From CAZOWW01 sp964583765 (GTDB lineage: Bacteria > Actinomycetota > Actinomycetes > Actinomycetales > Kineosporiaceae): a stretch of DNA of 30,977 bases. Location of the stretch: contig CAZOWW010000068.1 in the NCBI GenBank assembly GCA_964583765.1, positions 1-30,977 of the forward strand. The letters are read 5' to 3'. Position 1 is the first letter of the stretch. Every line of letters begins with the position of its first letter. This document shows positions 1 to 8,512 of this stretch, in pieces. The notes beneath the pieces were generated by a model. The model did not search any database. It was not told the DNA's origin and worked only from the letters and a program-made list of their open reading frames with translations. Position numbers and translations under genes: made by a program.

Positions 1-661
1 GCAGGACCGGGTCGTCCGGGCCTGCGGCCACGTGCAGAGCGACCAGTTCGGGGGTGGTCCCGGTGTCGGCGCACCGCTGGAGGTGGGCCTCGAACATGAT
101 CTGGATCTGCTCGGCGGGCAGGGGCGGGGCCAGGCAGATCACCCCGACATCCGCGTAGGTGCCGCCGGTCTTGAGGCCCCACAGACGCAGGCTGCCGGGT
201 CCGAGGTCGATGCCGGTCTCCTCGGCGAGTTCGCGCCGGGCGTCCTCCAGCAGCCCAGACACGTCCAGGCCCGTGTCTGCCGGCGGGGGTTCCACACCGC
301 CGCCGGGCAGCTGCAATCGGCCGGGATCGGCGGTGGCGGAGTGCATCTGGCCCACGGCCACGCGACCGTCGATGGTGGGCTGCAGGACCGCGGTGTACAG
401 GGACCGGGCGTAGGGCACCGGATCGGGGACGTGCCGGGCGGCGTAGTACCGGTAGCTGCTCACGCCCCACGACAGGGTGACCTGCGTCGGTTCACCATCT
501 GCTGCCACGTAGGTCACGACGACCAGGGGGCCGTCGAACAGGTGCGGGCGACCAGCCGTGAGGTGATCCCAGTGCTCGTCCACGGCTCGGCGGGTGGCGG
601 GGTCCGGCGGCGGGGGGTCCTGGCGCTGCAGCTGCAGCCGCGAGGTCTGGTGCAGCGTCAC
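1..661 (-). CDS. Nudix hydrolase domain protein, 3' end beyond the window
   Basis: This frame runs off the left edge, so the C-terminus is missing. It begins at a GTG (661-659) that overlaps the TGA of the SIR2-like gene (660-658) as GTGA, which implies translational coupling. The N-terminal half (about 110 residues) contains a Tyr-rich segment WGVSSYRYYAARH. It is followed by a Nudix box: LPGGGVE, a spacer longer than usual, then ARRELAEETGI, which supplies the REx2EExGI metal-binding core. Nudix enzymes cleave nucleoside diphosphates linked to another group (known for the family); the substrate cannot be read from the sequence. Coupling to a SIR2-like partner makes NAD, ADP-ribose or a related nucleotide a reasonable guess, no more. 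The domain call is firm and the substrate unknown. Confidence 0.8.
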   Translation of the reverse strand, partial: MTLHQTSRLQLQRQDPPPPDPATRRAVDEHWDHLTAGRPHLFDGPLVVVTYVAADGEPTQVTLSWGVSSYRYYAARHVPDPVPYARSLYTAVLQPTIDGRVAVGQMHSATADPGRLQLPGGGVEPPPADTGLDVSGLLEDARRELAEETGIDLGPGSLRLWGLKTGGTYADVGVICLAPPLPAEQIQIMFEAHLQRCADTGTTPELVALHVAAGPDDPVL

Positions 662-1896
662 GGGGGCGGTGTGTGCCACGAGGGTGTCTCCCCGGTGAGG
701 GCCTGGGCCAGGGGGACCAGCGCCTGGGTGGCGCCGCGCCGGCACAACAGGTCCTCGTCCTGGGGTCCCTCCAGCGGATACGGGATGAATTTACCGGCCT
801 CGTCGCGGAATCCCTCGGGATCGCAGAACACCACGCGCAGGCCGCGCTGACGTGCGCGGTGCTGGACGCGACGCCGATCGGCGTGGGAACCCACCACGAG
901 CAGCGCTTTCGCCCGGGGGTCGAACCGCACCGGCGGGATGATCTCGTCGTAGCGGCGCACGTACTGCTCCGGCACCCCGCAGCGCTCCAGCAGGCCGTCG
1001 AAGTTGTTGGTGACCACAGGTCCGACCAGAGCCCCAGCTCGATGCAGGTCCCGCAGTGCGCGGTGTGCCGGGCTCGGCTCGGCGCGCAGACAGGCCTGGA
1101 ACGTCCCGCAGAACGCAGGCAGATGTTCCTCGGGGTCGGCCAGGAATCGTGCCATGACCCGGTCGACGCTCGGGTCCAGGACGAAGCGGCGGGTGAGTGG
1201 ATCGCTGACCTGGTAGATCTCGTGGAGAAGGTGCAGGGGCGGCACCCCGGCCTCCACGGACAGCCCGCATCCGGCCTCGACGGCGAACGGGGCCAGGTCG
1301 ACCAGGCACGACAGGTCCTCAACGAGTTCGGGATTTCCGCGGTGGTCCGGGGTACGAAACCCCGCGGCCAGGATCTGCCAGGGCAGGCGGGCCAGGCCGA
1401 CCGGGACGGCGCTGCTGCTCACGCGGACGTCGAGGTGGCGGTAGGCCGCCGGCAGCCTTCGGCCGGCCGCCTCGTCGCCTGGGTGATGGGCCGCCCACCG
1501 CACCTGGCAGGCCAGGTCCCCGCGAGCGAACTCCTCGCGTTCCCGGTCACCGCCGGTACACAGCCAGCCGCCCGTCGTTAGTCCCGAACGCACCGCGTCG
1601 TACTGGATCTGAGCCTCGGCCTCCGGCAGCGCCACGTGGAAGTACAGGTAGACGTCGGCGACCGCCAGCGCCGCGGCAGGCGTCACGTCGTAGACCAGGC
1701 GGTAGTGCCACAGCCGCCGGCGGGCGTCCTGTGGCCCCTGCCACCCCGACCAGGCGGCATTGCGCGGGTCCTGGGTACGGCGCCACAACCCCTCCTCCAC
1801 CCGCCGGTCAGGTCCCGGCCCCACCCGCTGGTAGTGCTCACACCAACGGCGCAGCATCCCCTGGTCCAGTTCCTGAACCTGCCACGGCAACAGCAC
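658..1896 (-). CDS. SIR2-like NAD-binding-fold protein
   Basis: A 412-residue protein. The GTG at 1896 is chosen because AAGGAGG lies 4-5 nt upstream; a GTG at 1929 would add 11 residues without a comparable site. About 200 N-terminal residues are unrecognised. The C-terminal half carries SIR2-like signatures: GLSVEAGVPPL near residue 208 (the GAGxS...GIP nucleotide loop), TNNFDGLLERCGV near 294 (the TxNxD motif) and LLVVGSHADRR near 330 (the GTS/GSH strand), followed by VVFCDPE. SIR2-type proteins bind NAD and act as deacylases, ADP-ribosyltransferases or NAD hydrolases; NAD-degrading versions occur in phage defence. The classical catalytic HG motif is not obvious: RRYDE sits about where it would be expected, so activity is uncertain. 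The stop overlaps the start of the Nudix gene. No membrane segment is seen. Confidence 0.72.
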   Translation of the reverse strand: MLLPWQVQELDQGMLRRWCEHYQRVGPGPDRRVEEGLWRRTQDPRNAAWSGWQGPQDARRRLWHYRLVYDVTPAAALAVADVYLYFHVALPEAEAQIQYDAVRSGLTTGGWLCTGGDREREEFARGDLACQVRWAAHHPGDEAAGRRLPAAYRHLDVRVSSSAVPVGLARLPWQILAAGFRTPDHRGNPELVEDLSCLVDLAPFAVEAGCGLSVEAGVPPLHLLHEIYQVSDPLTRRFVLDPSVDRVMARFLADPEEHLPAFCGTFQACLRAEPSPAHRALRDLHRAGALVGPVVTNNFDGLLERCGVPEQYVRRYDEIIPPVRFDPRAKALLVVGSHADRRRVQHRARQRGLRVVFCDPEGFRDEAGKFIPYPLEGPQDEDLLCRRGATQALVPLAQALTGETPSWHTPPP

Positions 1897-2246
1897 GCCG
1901 TCCTCCTTGGCCCCTCGCACCGATCTCACCGGAAGCCACCGTGCACCACAGGTCCGACAAGCCGGATCTACGACGATTAATGCGCTTCACGAAGGTGCCG
2001 GTCCAGGCGGGGGCCGCCCGGCGGAGCATCTTGGGACGGTGAGACTGGCGCCGCGGCGAGCATGCGGACCGGCCGGTGGTCCGGCTCAAGATCCCGGACC
2101 GGTCGACAAACAGAGCCCCGCTCGGCGCCAGCAGCCACATGACCCAAATGTGGGACACGCAGGTCCGCAGGTCCGGAACGCCCGAAAAGTGTCGGTGGAG
2201 AGCCTTACCGTGGGCTCGTAGCCGTGGATGCCGACGGAGGTGCGCT
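1897..2246. promoter_or_regulatory. Divergent intergenic region with inverted repeats
   Basis: This 350-nt stretch separates the leftward SIR2/Nudix pair from the rightward DUF5710-HNH gene, so it should hold both promoters. No convincing -35/-10 pair was found. A 7-bp inverted repeat GGTCCGG/CCGGACC with a 9-nt gap lies at 2078-2100, and a weaker CCACAT/ATGTGG repeat at 2135-2153. Either could be an operator; neither is diagnostic. A GGAGG ribosome binding site for the right-hand gene is at 2236-2240. Confidence 0.35.
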
Positions 2247-2984
2247 ATGGCCGGGGTATCTGGTGGGCGGGTGTGGTTGGAGGTGCCGTTCGCACAGAAA
2301 GAGGCGGCGAAGGCAGCGGGGGCACGATGGGATCCGCGGGCACGCCGCTGGTACGCGCCTGGGCCGCTGTTCGGCGGGTTGGAGGAGTGGTTGCCGCGCC
2401 CCGCGGCGCCGGCGCTCCTGCCGGGCGAGGATCGGGGCTTCGGGTCAGGGTTGTTCGTTGATCTGGTCCCGTCCTCGTGTTGGTTCACGAATGTCCGTTC
2501 ATGCGTGGATGTCCGGGACTGGGATCGGCTGCGCGTGATGGTCTATGCCCGCGCTGACCACGTCTGTGAGGCGTGCGGTGCCGGCAGGGACCCCGGGGCC
2601 GGCGTGATGCTGGAGGCTCACGAGCGGTGGGCCTACGACCCGGTCGAACGAGTGCAGGTGCTGCGGCGCCTGGTGTGCTTGTGCAGCCGATGCCATGGCG
2701 CCACGCACTTCGGGTGGGCGGCCCTGAACGGGAGAGACGAGGCCGCGCGGACGCAACTGGCGACCGTGAACGGATGGGATGCCGTCCAGGTCGCCGTCCA
2801 CGTGGACGCTGCCTTCGCGCTGTGGCACGAGCGTTCCCGGGTGAACTGGACGCTGGATCTCCGGATGCTGACCGAGGCGGGGATCCGTGTCGGTCCTGTG
2901 CCGTCCGCGGATCGTCGGCGTGAGCTCGGCGAGGTGCAGGTTCCGGGTGCGCCGCCCCTCACCGATCTCGCTGGCGGACTCTGA
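2247..2984 (+). CDS. DUF5710 and HNH-like zinc domain protein
   Basis: A 245-residue protein starting at ATG 2247, with GGAGG six bases upstream; an earlier in-frame start at 2076 would add an arginine-rich, unlikely leader. Residues about 8-40 match DUF5710 (LEVPFAQKEAAKAAGARWD followed by RRWYAPG), a short domain often attached to DNA-processing proteins. The centre has an HNH-like zinc arrangement: CEACG, then HERWAYD, then CLCSRCHGATHFG, giving two CxxC pairs and several histidines. The tail (WDAVQVAVHVDAAFALW, then RSRVNWTLDL) is typical of actinobacterial proteins of this type. A nuclease or nucleic-acid-binding role is inferred from the fold only. It is divergent from the SIR2/Nudix pair and just upstream of the HEAT-like gene. 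Confidence 0.72.
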   Translation: MAGVSGGRVWLEVPFAQKEAAKAAGARWDPRARRWYAPGPLFGGLEEWLPRPAAPALLPGEDRGFGSGLFVDLVPSSCWFTNVRSCVDVRDWDRLRVMVYARADHVCEACGAGRDPGAGVMLEAHERWAYDPVERVQVLRRLVCLCSRCHGATHFGWAALNGRDEAARTQLATVNGWDAVQVAVHVDAAFALWHERSRVNWTLDLRMLTEAGIRVGPVPSADRRRELGEVQVPGAPPLTDLAGGL

Positions 2985-3009
2985 TCTCGGCGCGGCAGAC
3001 TCCCCGGTC

Positions 3010-3735
3010 GTGAGCGGGGACATCGCGCGGCTCATCGGGCTGCTGGACGACGACTCGACCGAGATCGCCGAGGACGCAAAGGATGAGCTCATCTCGATCG
3101 GGGCCGCGGTAATCCTGCCGTTGGCGGCTGCCGTCGGATCGCTGGACACCTTCGGGCAACTGAGCGCCATAGAGGTCTTCGAACACCTCGGCGACGCCGC
3201 CGCCGGGCCCGCGTTGATCAGTCTGCTCGACAACAACGCGCACGAGACGGTTCGGGAATGGGCGGCCTGGGCCCTGGGCGAACTCGGCGTTCGAGAGGCA
3301 GTGCCCTCACTGCAGGCTGCCTATCGACGCCAACGGGACAGCGACGGCCACCTGGACTGGAGCGAGGCGGCCACGATCCGCCGGGTGTTGACCGTCCTGG
3401 GAGCGCGGCAGGAGATCATGCCGCCGTTGACGGCATCGCTGAGAACAACGACCGGCACCATCGAACGCGCCTGGCCATCGACACGGCTCGTGGACGTCGT
3501 CAACGACCTGGCCGACCACGATCAGGCGGTGCTGTACTTCCAGCTGTGGGAGGTCACCGATCGGGGCACGGTCTGGAACGGTCACGACCGCCTCGACGAG
3601 CCCTTCGACGTCGCCAGACCATGGCAGCAGGTCGTCGAGGACGCCCGGGAACGCGTGTTGGTCGAGGCCGCCTTCCTGGTACCTCGGCCGAACCTGTTCG
3701 CCACCATCGAGTGGGTCGACCGCACGGACCGATGA
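3010..3735 (+). CDS. HEAT-repeat-like protein
   Basis: About 241 residues from GTG 3010. A GTG at 2887 is also in frame but would overlap the preceding gene by about 100 bp and add a poor-looking leader; neither start has a clear ribosome binding site. Residues about 5-100 form alpha-helical repeats resembling HEAT/PBS lyase repeats: ARLIGLLDDDSTEIAEDAKD, VFEHLGDAAAGPALISLLD, and VREWAAWALGELGVREAVPSL. Such repeats act as protein-binding scaffolds. The C-terminal half (VDVVNDLADHDQAVLYFQLW and beyond) is unrecognised. It lies in a row of small plus-strand cargo genes with no catalytic motif visible. HEAT-like small proteins often act as immunity or adaptor proteins, but nothing here fixes a partner. 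Confidence 0.6.
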   Translation: MSGDIARLIGLLDDDSTEIAEDAKDELISIGAAVILPLAAAVGSLDTFGQLSAIEVFEHLGDAAAGPALISLLDNNAHETVREWAAWALGELGVREAVPSLQAAYRRQRDSDGHLDWSEAATIRRVLTVLGARQEIMPPLTASLRTTTGTIERAWPSTRLVDVVNDLADHDQAVLYFQLWEVTDRGTVWNGHDRLDEPFDVARPWQQVVEDARERVLVEAAFLVPRPNLFATIEWVDRTDR

Positions 3736-3859
3736 AGAGGATCACCACCAGCCGAACGACCCCGCCCATTCCTCACCGACATCAGGCACGGGAGCACGTG
3801 CAGAGATGATCGACGTCCTTCTGCCTGGCCACACACACGATCAAGACAAGGATGCCGGC

Positions 3860-4471
3860 ATGGCCTTCCGTATGCCCGACAGCCCCGAAGACCGGGCGTT
3901 GATCGATCGCTACGTCATCTGGTCCCGCGACCACACACGGAGCAGGCGATACATGAGTCTGCTGGGCACGAATGCGCTTCGGGTGACCGACGATGACTTC
4001 GCCCCGGCGCTCGCCGACGATGCCCGCCGCATCACGGACGCGGAGCTGGACGCTCTTCTGGAGTTCGAGTGGCGTGCACGGCTCACCGCCGCGTGGCTCA
4101 TCGGCCTGGGCGAACGGACCCAGTTCCGCCGAACCTTCGCAGACCTCCTCCTGGAGAGTGAGCTCTGCTACGCCGGACAGGGCTACTGCTTCGCCTTCAC
4201 CCGCTTTGGCAAACCTGAGGACGCCGACATCCTCGTGGCCTACCTGGATCGATATCTCCCCAGATCGGACTGCCACTACGACCAGGACTGGGCCATCGGG
4301 GCATTGCTCCACCTCGACCAGAAGTTGGGCACCGAGCACGCCCAGCGCTTCCTGACCTCCGGAGGGCTCTGGTCCCGATCCGCGTTCGCCGACCGCGACC
4401 CTTTCACCTGCCAGCGCGCAACCGAACAACTCTGCGCGTTCGCCGAACGACTGATGGGCACCGGACACTGA
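3860..4471 (+). CDS. DUF6000 family protein
   Basis: A 203-residue protein from ATG 3860, supported by AAGGA seven bases upstream; ATG 3806 is an in-frame alternative adding 18 residues. The pattern matches my memory of DUF6000: a DRYV segment near the start, then ELDALLEFEWRARLTAAWLIGLG, then SELCYAGQGYCFAFTRFG, then YLDRYLPRSDCHYDQDWAIGAL and a late GGLW. The protein is soluble and probably helical, with conserved Trp, Tyr and Gly positions but no catalytic signature. The family function is unknown to me. In other actinobacteria such genes sit among small accessory genes, as here beside the HEAT-like gene. The family assignment is fairly confident. Confidence 0.68.
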   Translation: MAFRMPDSPEDRALIDRYVIWSRDHTRSRRYMSLLGTNALRVTDDDFAPALADDARRITDAELDALLEFEWRARLTAAWLIGLGERTQFRRTFADLLLESELCYAGQGYCFAFTRFGKPEDADILVAYLDRYLPRSDCHYDQDWAIGALLHLDQKLGTEHAQRFLTSGGLWSRSAFADRDPFTCQRATEQLCAFAERLMGTGH

Positions 4472-4810
4472 TCCGACCCGCCCGAGACACACCGTGCATG
4501 TGCTCCCTGGACTGAGCCACTGGGCAGGTGTTGGTAGGGCTGCCAGTAGCTCGATCGCGACGCTCTTCGTCACGCGAGCACGCCACGGCATGACCCCGGG
4601 CGCAACGCCGCCACGACGATCATCGCCTCACGCCGCGGATTGGCAGTATCGGACGCCCTGATCATCGGTAGGGTGCCCCGCGGTGGACAGCCCTCCCGAC
4701 GTCGCGACCTTGGACGCTCGGGCGAACCGCGCCATGGACTACCACCACGTAGATGCCGGTGGTCGGACGGGCGGCGCGGCGGCCGCCCACCAATCGTGGG
4801 GGTGGTCCTG
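4472..4810. other. Intergenic stretch without a recognised gene
   Basis: These 339 bases separate the DUF6000 gene from a membrane-protein gene. Open frames here give arginine- and proline-rich translations without family features. No tRNA, strong hairpin or repeat was seen. Confidence 0.4.
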
Positions 4811-5263
4811 ATGGGGATCGGACGGGGCGAGGTTGAGGGCGTGCCGGAGACAATCGAGCCACCCCAGGGAAAGGTCCGCGCTTCCGACAGGAGAAGGCGA
4901 GCCGAAGGACTGGTGACCCTAACCGCCCTCATAGTGATCACTGCCCTTGCCTTTGGGATCTGGCTCAGCTGGTACCCAGGGCAGGTCGTGCATGACAAGC
5001 GCGACGACGGCTGGCGGATCACCGGCATCACCGTTGTCCTGGTCATCGCAGCCGCAGCGGCTGGATGGCGACGCCACGTCGATATCGCGACCATGGCGAT
5101 TCCCTGCGTTCTCACGGTCTGCTTCGCGTGGTTCGCGTCCAGCTACGACAAGGATGACGGGCTGTCGTCATTGGGCGCGACGCTCATGTTTCTCGGCTCA
5201 ACCATGGGCGTGAGAGTGGTGGCCAGCCTCGCCCGCCGGACGAGGAACTGGATCCAGGAGTGA
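4811..5263 (+). CDS. Four-helix membrane protein of unknown family
   Basis: About 150 residues from ATG 4811 (MGIGRGEVEG); a GTG at 4841 is also possible, and the ribosome binding site is weak in either case. An in-frame extension to 4640 translates into arginine-rich sequence and was not used. Four hydrophobic segments are visible: LVTLTALIVITALAFGIWL, ITVVLVIAAAAAGW, MAIPCVLTVCFAWFASS and LGATLMFLGSTMGVRVVASL. A charged loop lies between the first two, and the tail is RRTRNWIQE. No known domain was recognised. It stands between the DUF6000 and DUF805 genes on the same strand; intergenic gaps of hundreds of bases argue against a tight operon. Confidence 0.55.
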   Translation: MGIGRGEVEGVPETIEPPQGKVRASDRRRRAEGLVTLTALIVITALAFGIWLSWYPGQVVHDKRDDGWRITGITVVLVIAAAAAGWRRHVDIATMAIPCVLTVCFAWFASSYDKDDGLSSLGATLMFLGSTMGVRVVASLARRTRNWIQE

Positions 5264-5753
5264 CGTGCGAACCGCCGTCCCTGATCGCGACGCACCTCGC
5301 GCCGAACCCAGATGCTCGGTCAGTCCACGTCCAGCGCACCTTCCGGCACCTGGCGGGTCCACCCCATCAACAACCCGTCCGGCCCGGGCCCGCCACACAC
5401 CACTCTCAGGGGCACCACTCAGCAGTCGGGCCAGCGGCGGTGAGCCTCTCCGGGCGCCTCGACCACCGGGATGTCGTGGCCGTCCCGCAGGAACGTGACT
5501 GACGTCCGACTCGCGCTCGGCACGGCTTGACATATTCCCCCTGCTTCCGGAAGGAGTGGTGTCACGAAGAACACCCACCCTCCGATTGTCAAATGCCCCA
5601 TCGGGGATGGTACGTCACCAATAGTGGGACTTGGATCGAAGAACTCGAACATCTCCAGATGGCTAACATCGCAATGGCGCCTCGCCGATTCCCGCGTGGA
5701 CACTCATCGGGAACCGGATCATGGGCGCTCTCATCACGGGGAAAGGCGGGGGC
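5264..5753. other. Intergenic stretch with a possible minus-strand gene remnant
   Basis: No intact gene is supported in these 490 bases. On the minus strand, about 5520-5320, a frame with coding-like third-base GC reads VTFLRDGHDIPVVEAPGE to a TGA at 5421-5419. It then continues in the same frame with MGWTRQVPEGALDVD before a second stop. This could be a decayed small gene interrupted by a stop, or chance. A consensus TTGACA is at 5527-5532 but lacks a matching -10. Confidence 0.25.
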
Positions 5754-6734
5754 ATGGCTGACTTGGCAGAGGGAAGCATGCGGCATGGCCGTCTCGCACA
5801 CACGATGGAGTTCGCGGCCGGAGCGGTCCTGGTGCTCGCGACCCCGATCCTCACCTGGTGGCTGGTCGGGGACCAGAGCACCTGCAAGCGAGACTCGGAG
5901 CCCCGCGACTTCTTCATGCGACCGCTGTCCCTGGGCCGATCCACGCAACTCATGATCGAGATTCTCAGCATCATCGCGGCCGTGTGCGCCATCACGGTTC
6001 TGGCCCGACGCCGCGGCGCCTTCCAGCGAGAGCGGCGGTGGATCGGGGTCATCGCGCCTCTGATGGGCGCGGGTGTCTACCTCGGCTGGGCCTGGCGAGT
6101 GATCACTGCCGAGGTGTGCGGCGCGAACATCGGCGCCGGTCTGGTTATCTGGATCGGGGTACCCCTCGGCATCTCCGCGATCCTGTGGTCCACCTGGTAC
6201 CTGGTCCAGATCAGGAAGGGCGCCTCGCCGTCGGAGCCCGGTGCCGGCGATCTGCCCCGCGCGCTCGCCAAGCAGGAGTCTTTCGGGAAGCTCTTGTGGA
6301 TGCCGTTCGCGGCGTATGGGCAACTCCGTGGACGCGCCAGCCGGACACAGTTCTGGTGCTTCACGATGTTCTACGTCGGGTTGGCCATCCTGTCCTCGGC
6401 CGCTTTGTCCCTCGTCGCGATCTTCTCCGGCTCTCTCGCGTTCTGGCTCTCGAACTGGCCGGAAATCATCCTTCTTGCTCCTGTCCTCGCGGCCGCCACC
6501 CGACGTCTGCACGACGTCGGTCGGAGCGGCTGGTGGCTCGCGGTCGCCGTGGTCACGTCGCCGTTGGACCCTCTGTCCTGGAGCGTTCCCCGGTACTGGC
6601 TGGGGGCGGTCCCGACTGTCGCCATCTTGATCTTCTGCCTGTGGCCGGGGCAACCACGCCCGAACGCCTACGGACCGCCTCTGAGGACTCGCGGGACCAC
6701 CGCCCGGGCCGAGCAGCCGCCGGCCGAAGGGTGA
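5754..6734 (+). CDS. DUF805 domain membrane protein
   Basis: A 326-residue membrane protein from ATG 5754, behind a G-rich stretch; ATG 5721 is an in-frame alternative. The N-terminal part has several hydrophobic segments (FAAGAVLVLATPILTWWLVG, IEILSIIAAVCAITVLA, WIGVIAPLMGAGVYLGWAW, LVIWIGVPLGISAILW). The C-terminal part is a DUF805 domain: YGQLRGRASRTQFWCF, two helices, then the hallmark RRLHDVGRSGWWLA, and a last helix ending LFCLWPGQPRPNAYGP-like (observed ILIFCLWPGQ). DUF805 proteins are inner-membrane proteins of unknown function. The extra N-terminal membrane half is larger than in the simple ~120-residue family members. Downstream it is convergent with the methyltransferase gene. Confidence 0.75.
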   Translation: MADLAEGSMRHGRLAHTMEFAAGAVLVLATPILTWWLVGDQSTCKRDSEPRDFFMRPLSLGRSTQLMIEILSIIAAVCAITVLARRRGAFQRERRWIGVIAPLMGAGVYLGWAWRVITAEVCGANIGAGLVIWIGVPLGISAILWSTWYLVQIRKGASPSEPGAGDLPRALAKQESFGKLLWMPFAAYGQLRGRASRTQFWCFTMFYVGLAILSSAALSLVAIFSGSLAFWLSNWPEIILLAPVLAAATRRLHDVGRSGWWLAVAVVTSPLDPLSWSVPRYWLGAVPTVAILIFCLWPGQPRPNAYGPPLRTRGTTARAEQPPAEG

Positions 6735-6844
6735 CCGTCCCTGCAACCACATCGACCAGAAGAGGGTGCTTCTCCTGATCCGTCAGGCACCGGCCGCGGG
6801 TTCCGTCCCCATCGCCGGTGGGCGCCCAGCAGGGCCACCGACGC

Positions 6845-8512
6845 CTATGCCACCCTCGCAGAGTCGAGCTGCTCCCCTGTCACGCACTCCACCAGCGCGG
6901 AGATGAGCACTTCGGCGGCAGGAGGGGTGACCGCGTTGCCGAGCTGGCGCACGCGCTCGCGCTTGGTGCCCAGGACGACGTACCCGGGGGCAAAGGCCAT
7001 GCCGGCGTGGATCTCGTGGGGTTCGAGCATGCGGAACAGGCAGTCCGCCACGGCCGGGAGCGCGAGCTGTCCGGTGACCACGGCGTCGCCCTCGACGGTG
7101 GTCTGGGTGGGTAGGGGTGTGCGGTGGTGGTCCCGCAGGGCGCCGGAGTCGAACGCGTAGATGGCTCCCCATGCCTGGGTGATCAGGGCGTGGTGGTTGC
7201 CCGACGCGGTGACGGTGGCCAGGGCCTGGTGGACCGGGCGGGCGTCACTGCCCCCGCCGCGGAGTTCGGCGATGAACGGCGGCACGCACAGACCTGTCTC
7301 ATTGCGGGTGGTCTGGGTCCGCGCCCAGGACATGACAGGCGCGGCCCGTTTGCCGCCTCTGCCCTCGACGGGCACGAGGAGGGGCGGGACGACGAGGGCC
7401 TCGGCTTCGCGCGTGGTCCGCGCGCGCGTCGGTCGATCAACGGGGGTGGCGGTGTCGTTCCAGGTGCCGCCGGCCGGAGACAGCAGGGGCCGGGCGTAGC
7501 GACGGATCCCGCTCTGGATCCGGGCCAGGGTGTTCGGGGCGAGCGGGTGGAACCCGAGTGAGGCGCCGGTGTGCTTGTCGAAGAACTCCTTGAGCGGCTT
7601 GTCGCCGATGCGTTGACCCGGCAGGGTCCAGTCGATCGCGGCGGCCGCCGGCACGAAGTACGGCTCGACCTCGACCCGCGGGCGCCCGGGGTGCAGGTGG
7701 GGGCAGCGGTACAGGTACTGCTGGCGGTAGCGGCCCATATCGACCCCGGGGCGCTTCCAGGTCTGCACCGCGGCCACGTCCTGGTCGCAGACCGGGCAGT
7801 GCGCCGGGGGGCGTAGCCACCGGTCCCAGTCGGGGTCCCGGCCCAGCTGCTCGTGCCAGTACGCCAGGTACAGGCGGTCCCGGGACTGCGGGGCCCGCGG
7901 GGTCCGGGTCCCTTGGGCGTGCATGCTGTTGAGGGCGATCAGGCGGGTCCGGTAGCCGAGTACCTGGATCTCGCGGACCCACGCGCTCCAGTGGGTCCAG
8001 TCTCGGATGTCGATGACGTTCTCCACGATCCCGGCCGCCACGGGCTGGCGGCGGGTGTGCATGCCGCGCAAGTACCGGATGACGTCCTGCATCAGGGCCC
8101 GGGACCGCACGACATCCTCGGCCGGTCCGGGGTCGCCGAACAGGTCGAGCTGGCCGGTGGTGTAGTCGCGGGCCTTGCCTTTGGCCCGGGACCAGTTGGT
8201 GCACTCCGGGGAGGCCCAGAACAGGTCGCTGTACGGGTGGGTGGCCACGTCCAGGTCCTGGATGTCGCCCTGGAAGTGCTCGACGTCCGGGAAGTTCCGA
8301 GAGTGAGTCTCGATCGCGAGCTGATCATGGTTGGACGCCATGATCGGCTGAACACCGGGGACGAGGGCAGCGCCCTGGGTGGCGCCGCCCGCGCCGCAGA
8401 ACCAGTCAGTCAGGGTGAGCAACACGAACTCCGTGGGTGCGAGAGCCGACATGGAGGGGAAGCGGGCCGCGGCGCCCGGGCGGACGCCGTAACCCGAAGC
8501 CCTTGAGGTCAC
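6845..8512 (-). CDS. DNA (cytosine-5) methyltransferase
   Basis: A 555-residue protein. C5 methyltransferase motifs appear in order: motif I FCGAGGATQG (residues 38-47, AdoMet binding), motif IV SPECTNWS with the catalytic Cys104, motif VI ENV (164-166), motif VIII QSRDRLYLAYW (209-219), and motif X RQLGNAVTPP near the C-terminus. The long region between VIII and X, the expected target-recognition part, includes a CxxC...C segment and repeats of the ARTQTTRNETGL/PVHQALATVT type seen in phage and element enzymes. The start at 8512 is chosen because ATGA overlaps the Prim-Pol stop; Met21 is an alternative. No restriction endonuclease lies nearby, so it is probably an orphan enzyme protecting or marking element DNA. 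Confidence 0.9.
   Translation of the reverse strand: MTSRASGYGVRPGAAARFPSMSALAPTEFVLLTLTDWFCGAGGATQGAALVPGVQPIMASNHDQLAIETHSRNFPDVEHFQGDIQDLDVATHPYSDLFWASPECTNWSRAKGKARDYTTGQLDLFGDPGPAEDVVRSRALMQDVIRYLRGMHTRRQPVAAGIVENVIDIRDWTHWSAWVREIQVLGYRTRLIALNSMHAQGTRTPRAPQSRDRLYLAYWHEQLGRDPDWDRWLRPPAHCPVCDQDVAAVQTWKRPGVDMGRYRQQYLYRCPHLHPGRPRVEVEPYFVPAAAAIDWTLPGQRIGDKPLKEFFDKHTGASLGFHPLAPNTLARIQSGIRRYARPLLSPAGGTWNDTATPVDRPTRARTTREAEALVVPPLLVPVEGRGGKRAAPVMSWARTQTTRNETGLCVPPFIAELRGGGSDARPVHQALATVTASGNHHALITQAWGAIYAFDSGALRDHHRTPLPTQTTVEGDAVVTGQLALPAVADCLFRMLEPHEIHAGMAFAPGYVVLGTKRERVRQLGNAVTPPAAEVLISALVECVTGEQLDSARVA

Noticed and set aside
32..850. 272-codon plus-strand open frame at the left edge
   Set aside because: It is antisense to the Nudix gene and the SIR2-like C-terminus, which carry recognisable motifs and a GTGA junction.
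1978..2010. Partial similarity (ATGCGCTTCA) between the divergent region and the 59-bp repeat
   Set aside because: Only ten bases match exactly; too short in this GC-rich sequence to call a third copy.
5527..5532. Consensus TTGACA as a promoter for the DUF805 gene
   Set aside because: No -10-like hexamer at 16-18 nt and more than 200 bases to the start codon.
5589..6752. 387-codon minus-strand open frame
   Set aside because: It is antisense to the DUF805 gene; Arg/Pro/Gly-rich with no features.
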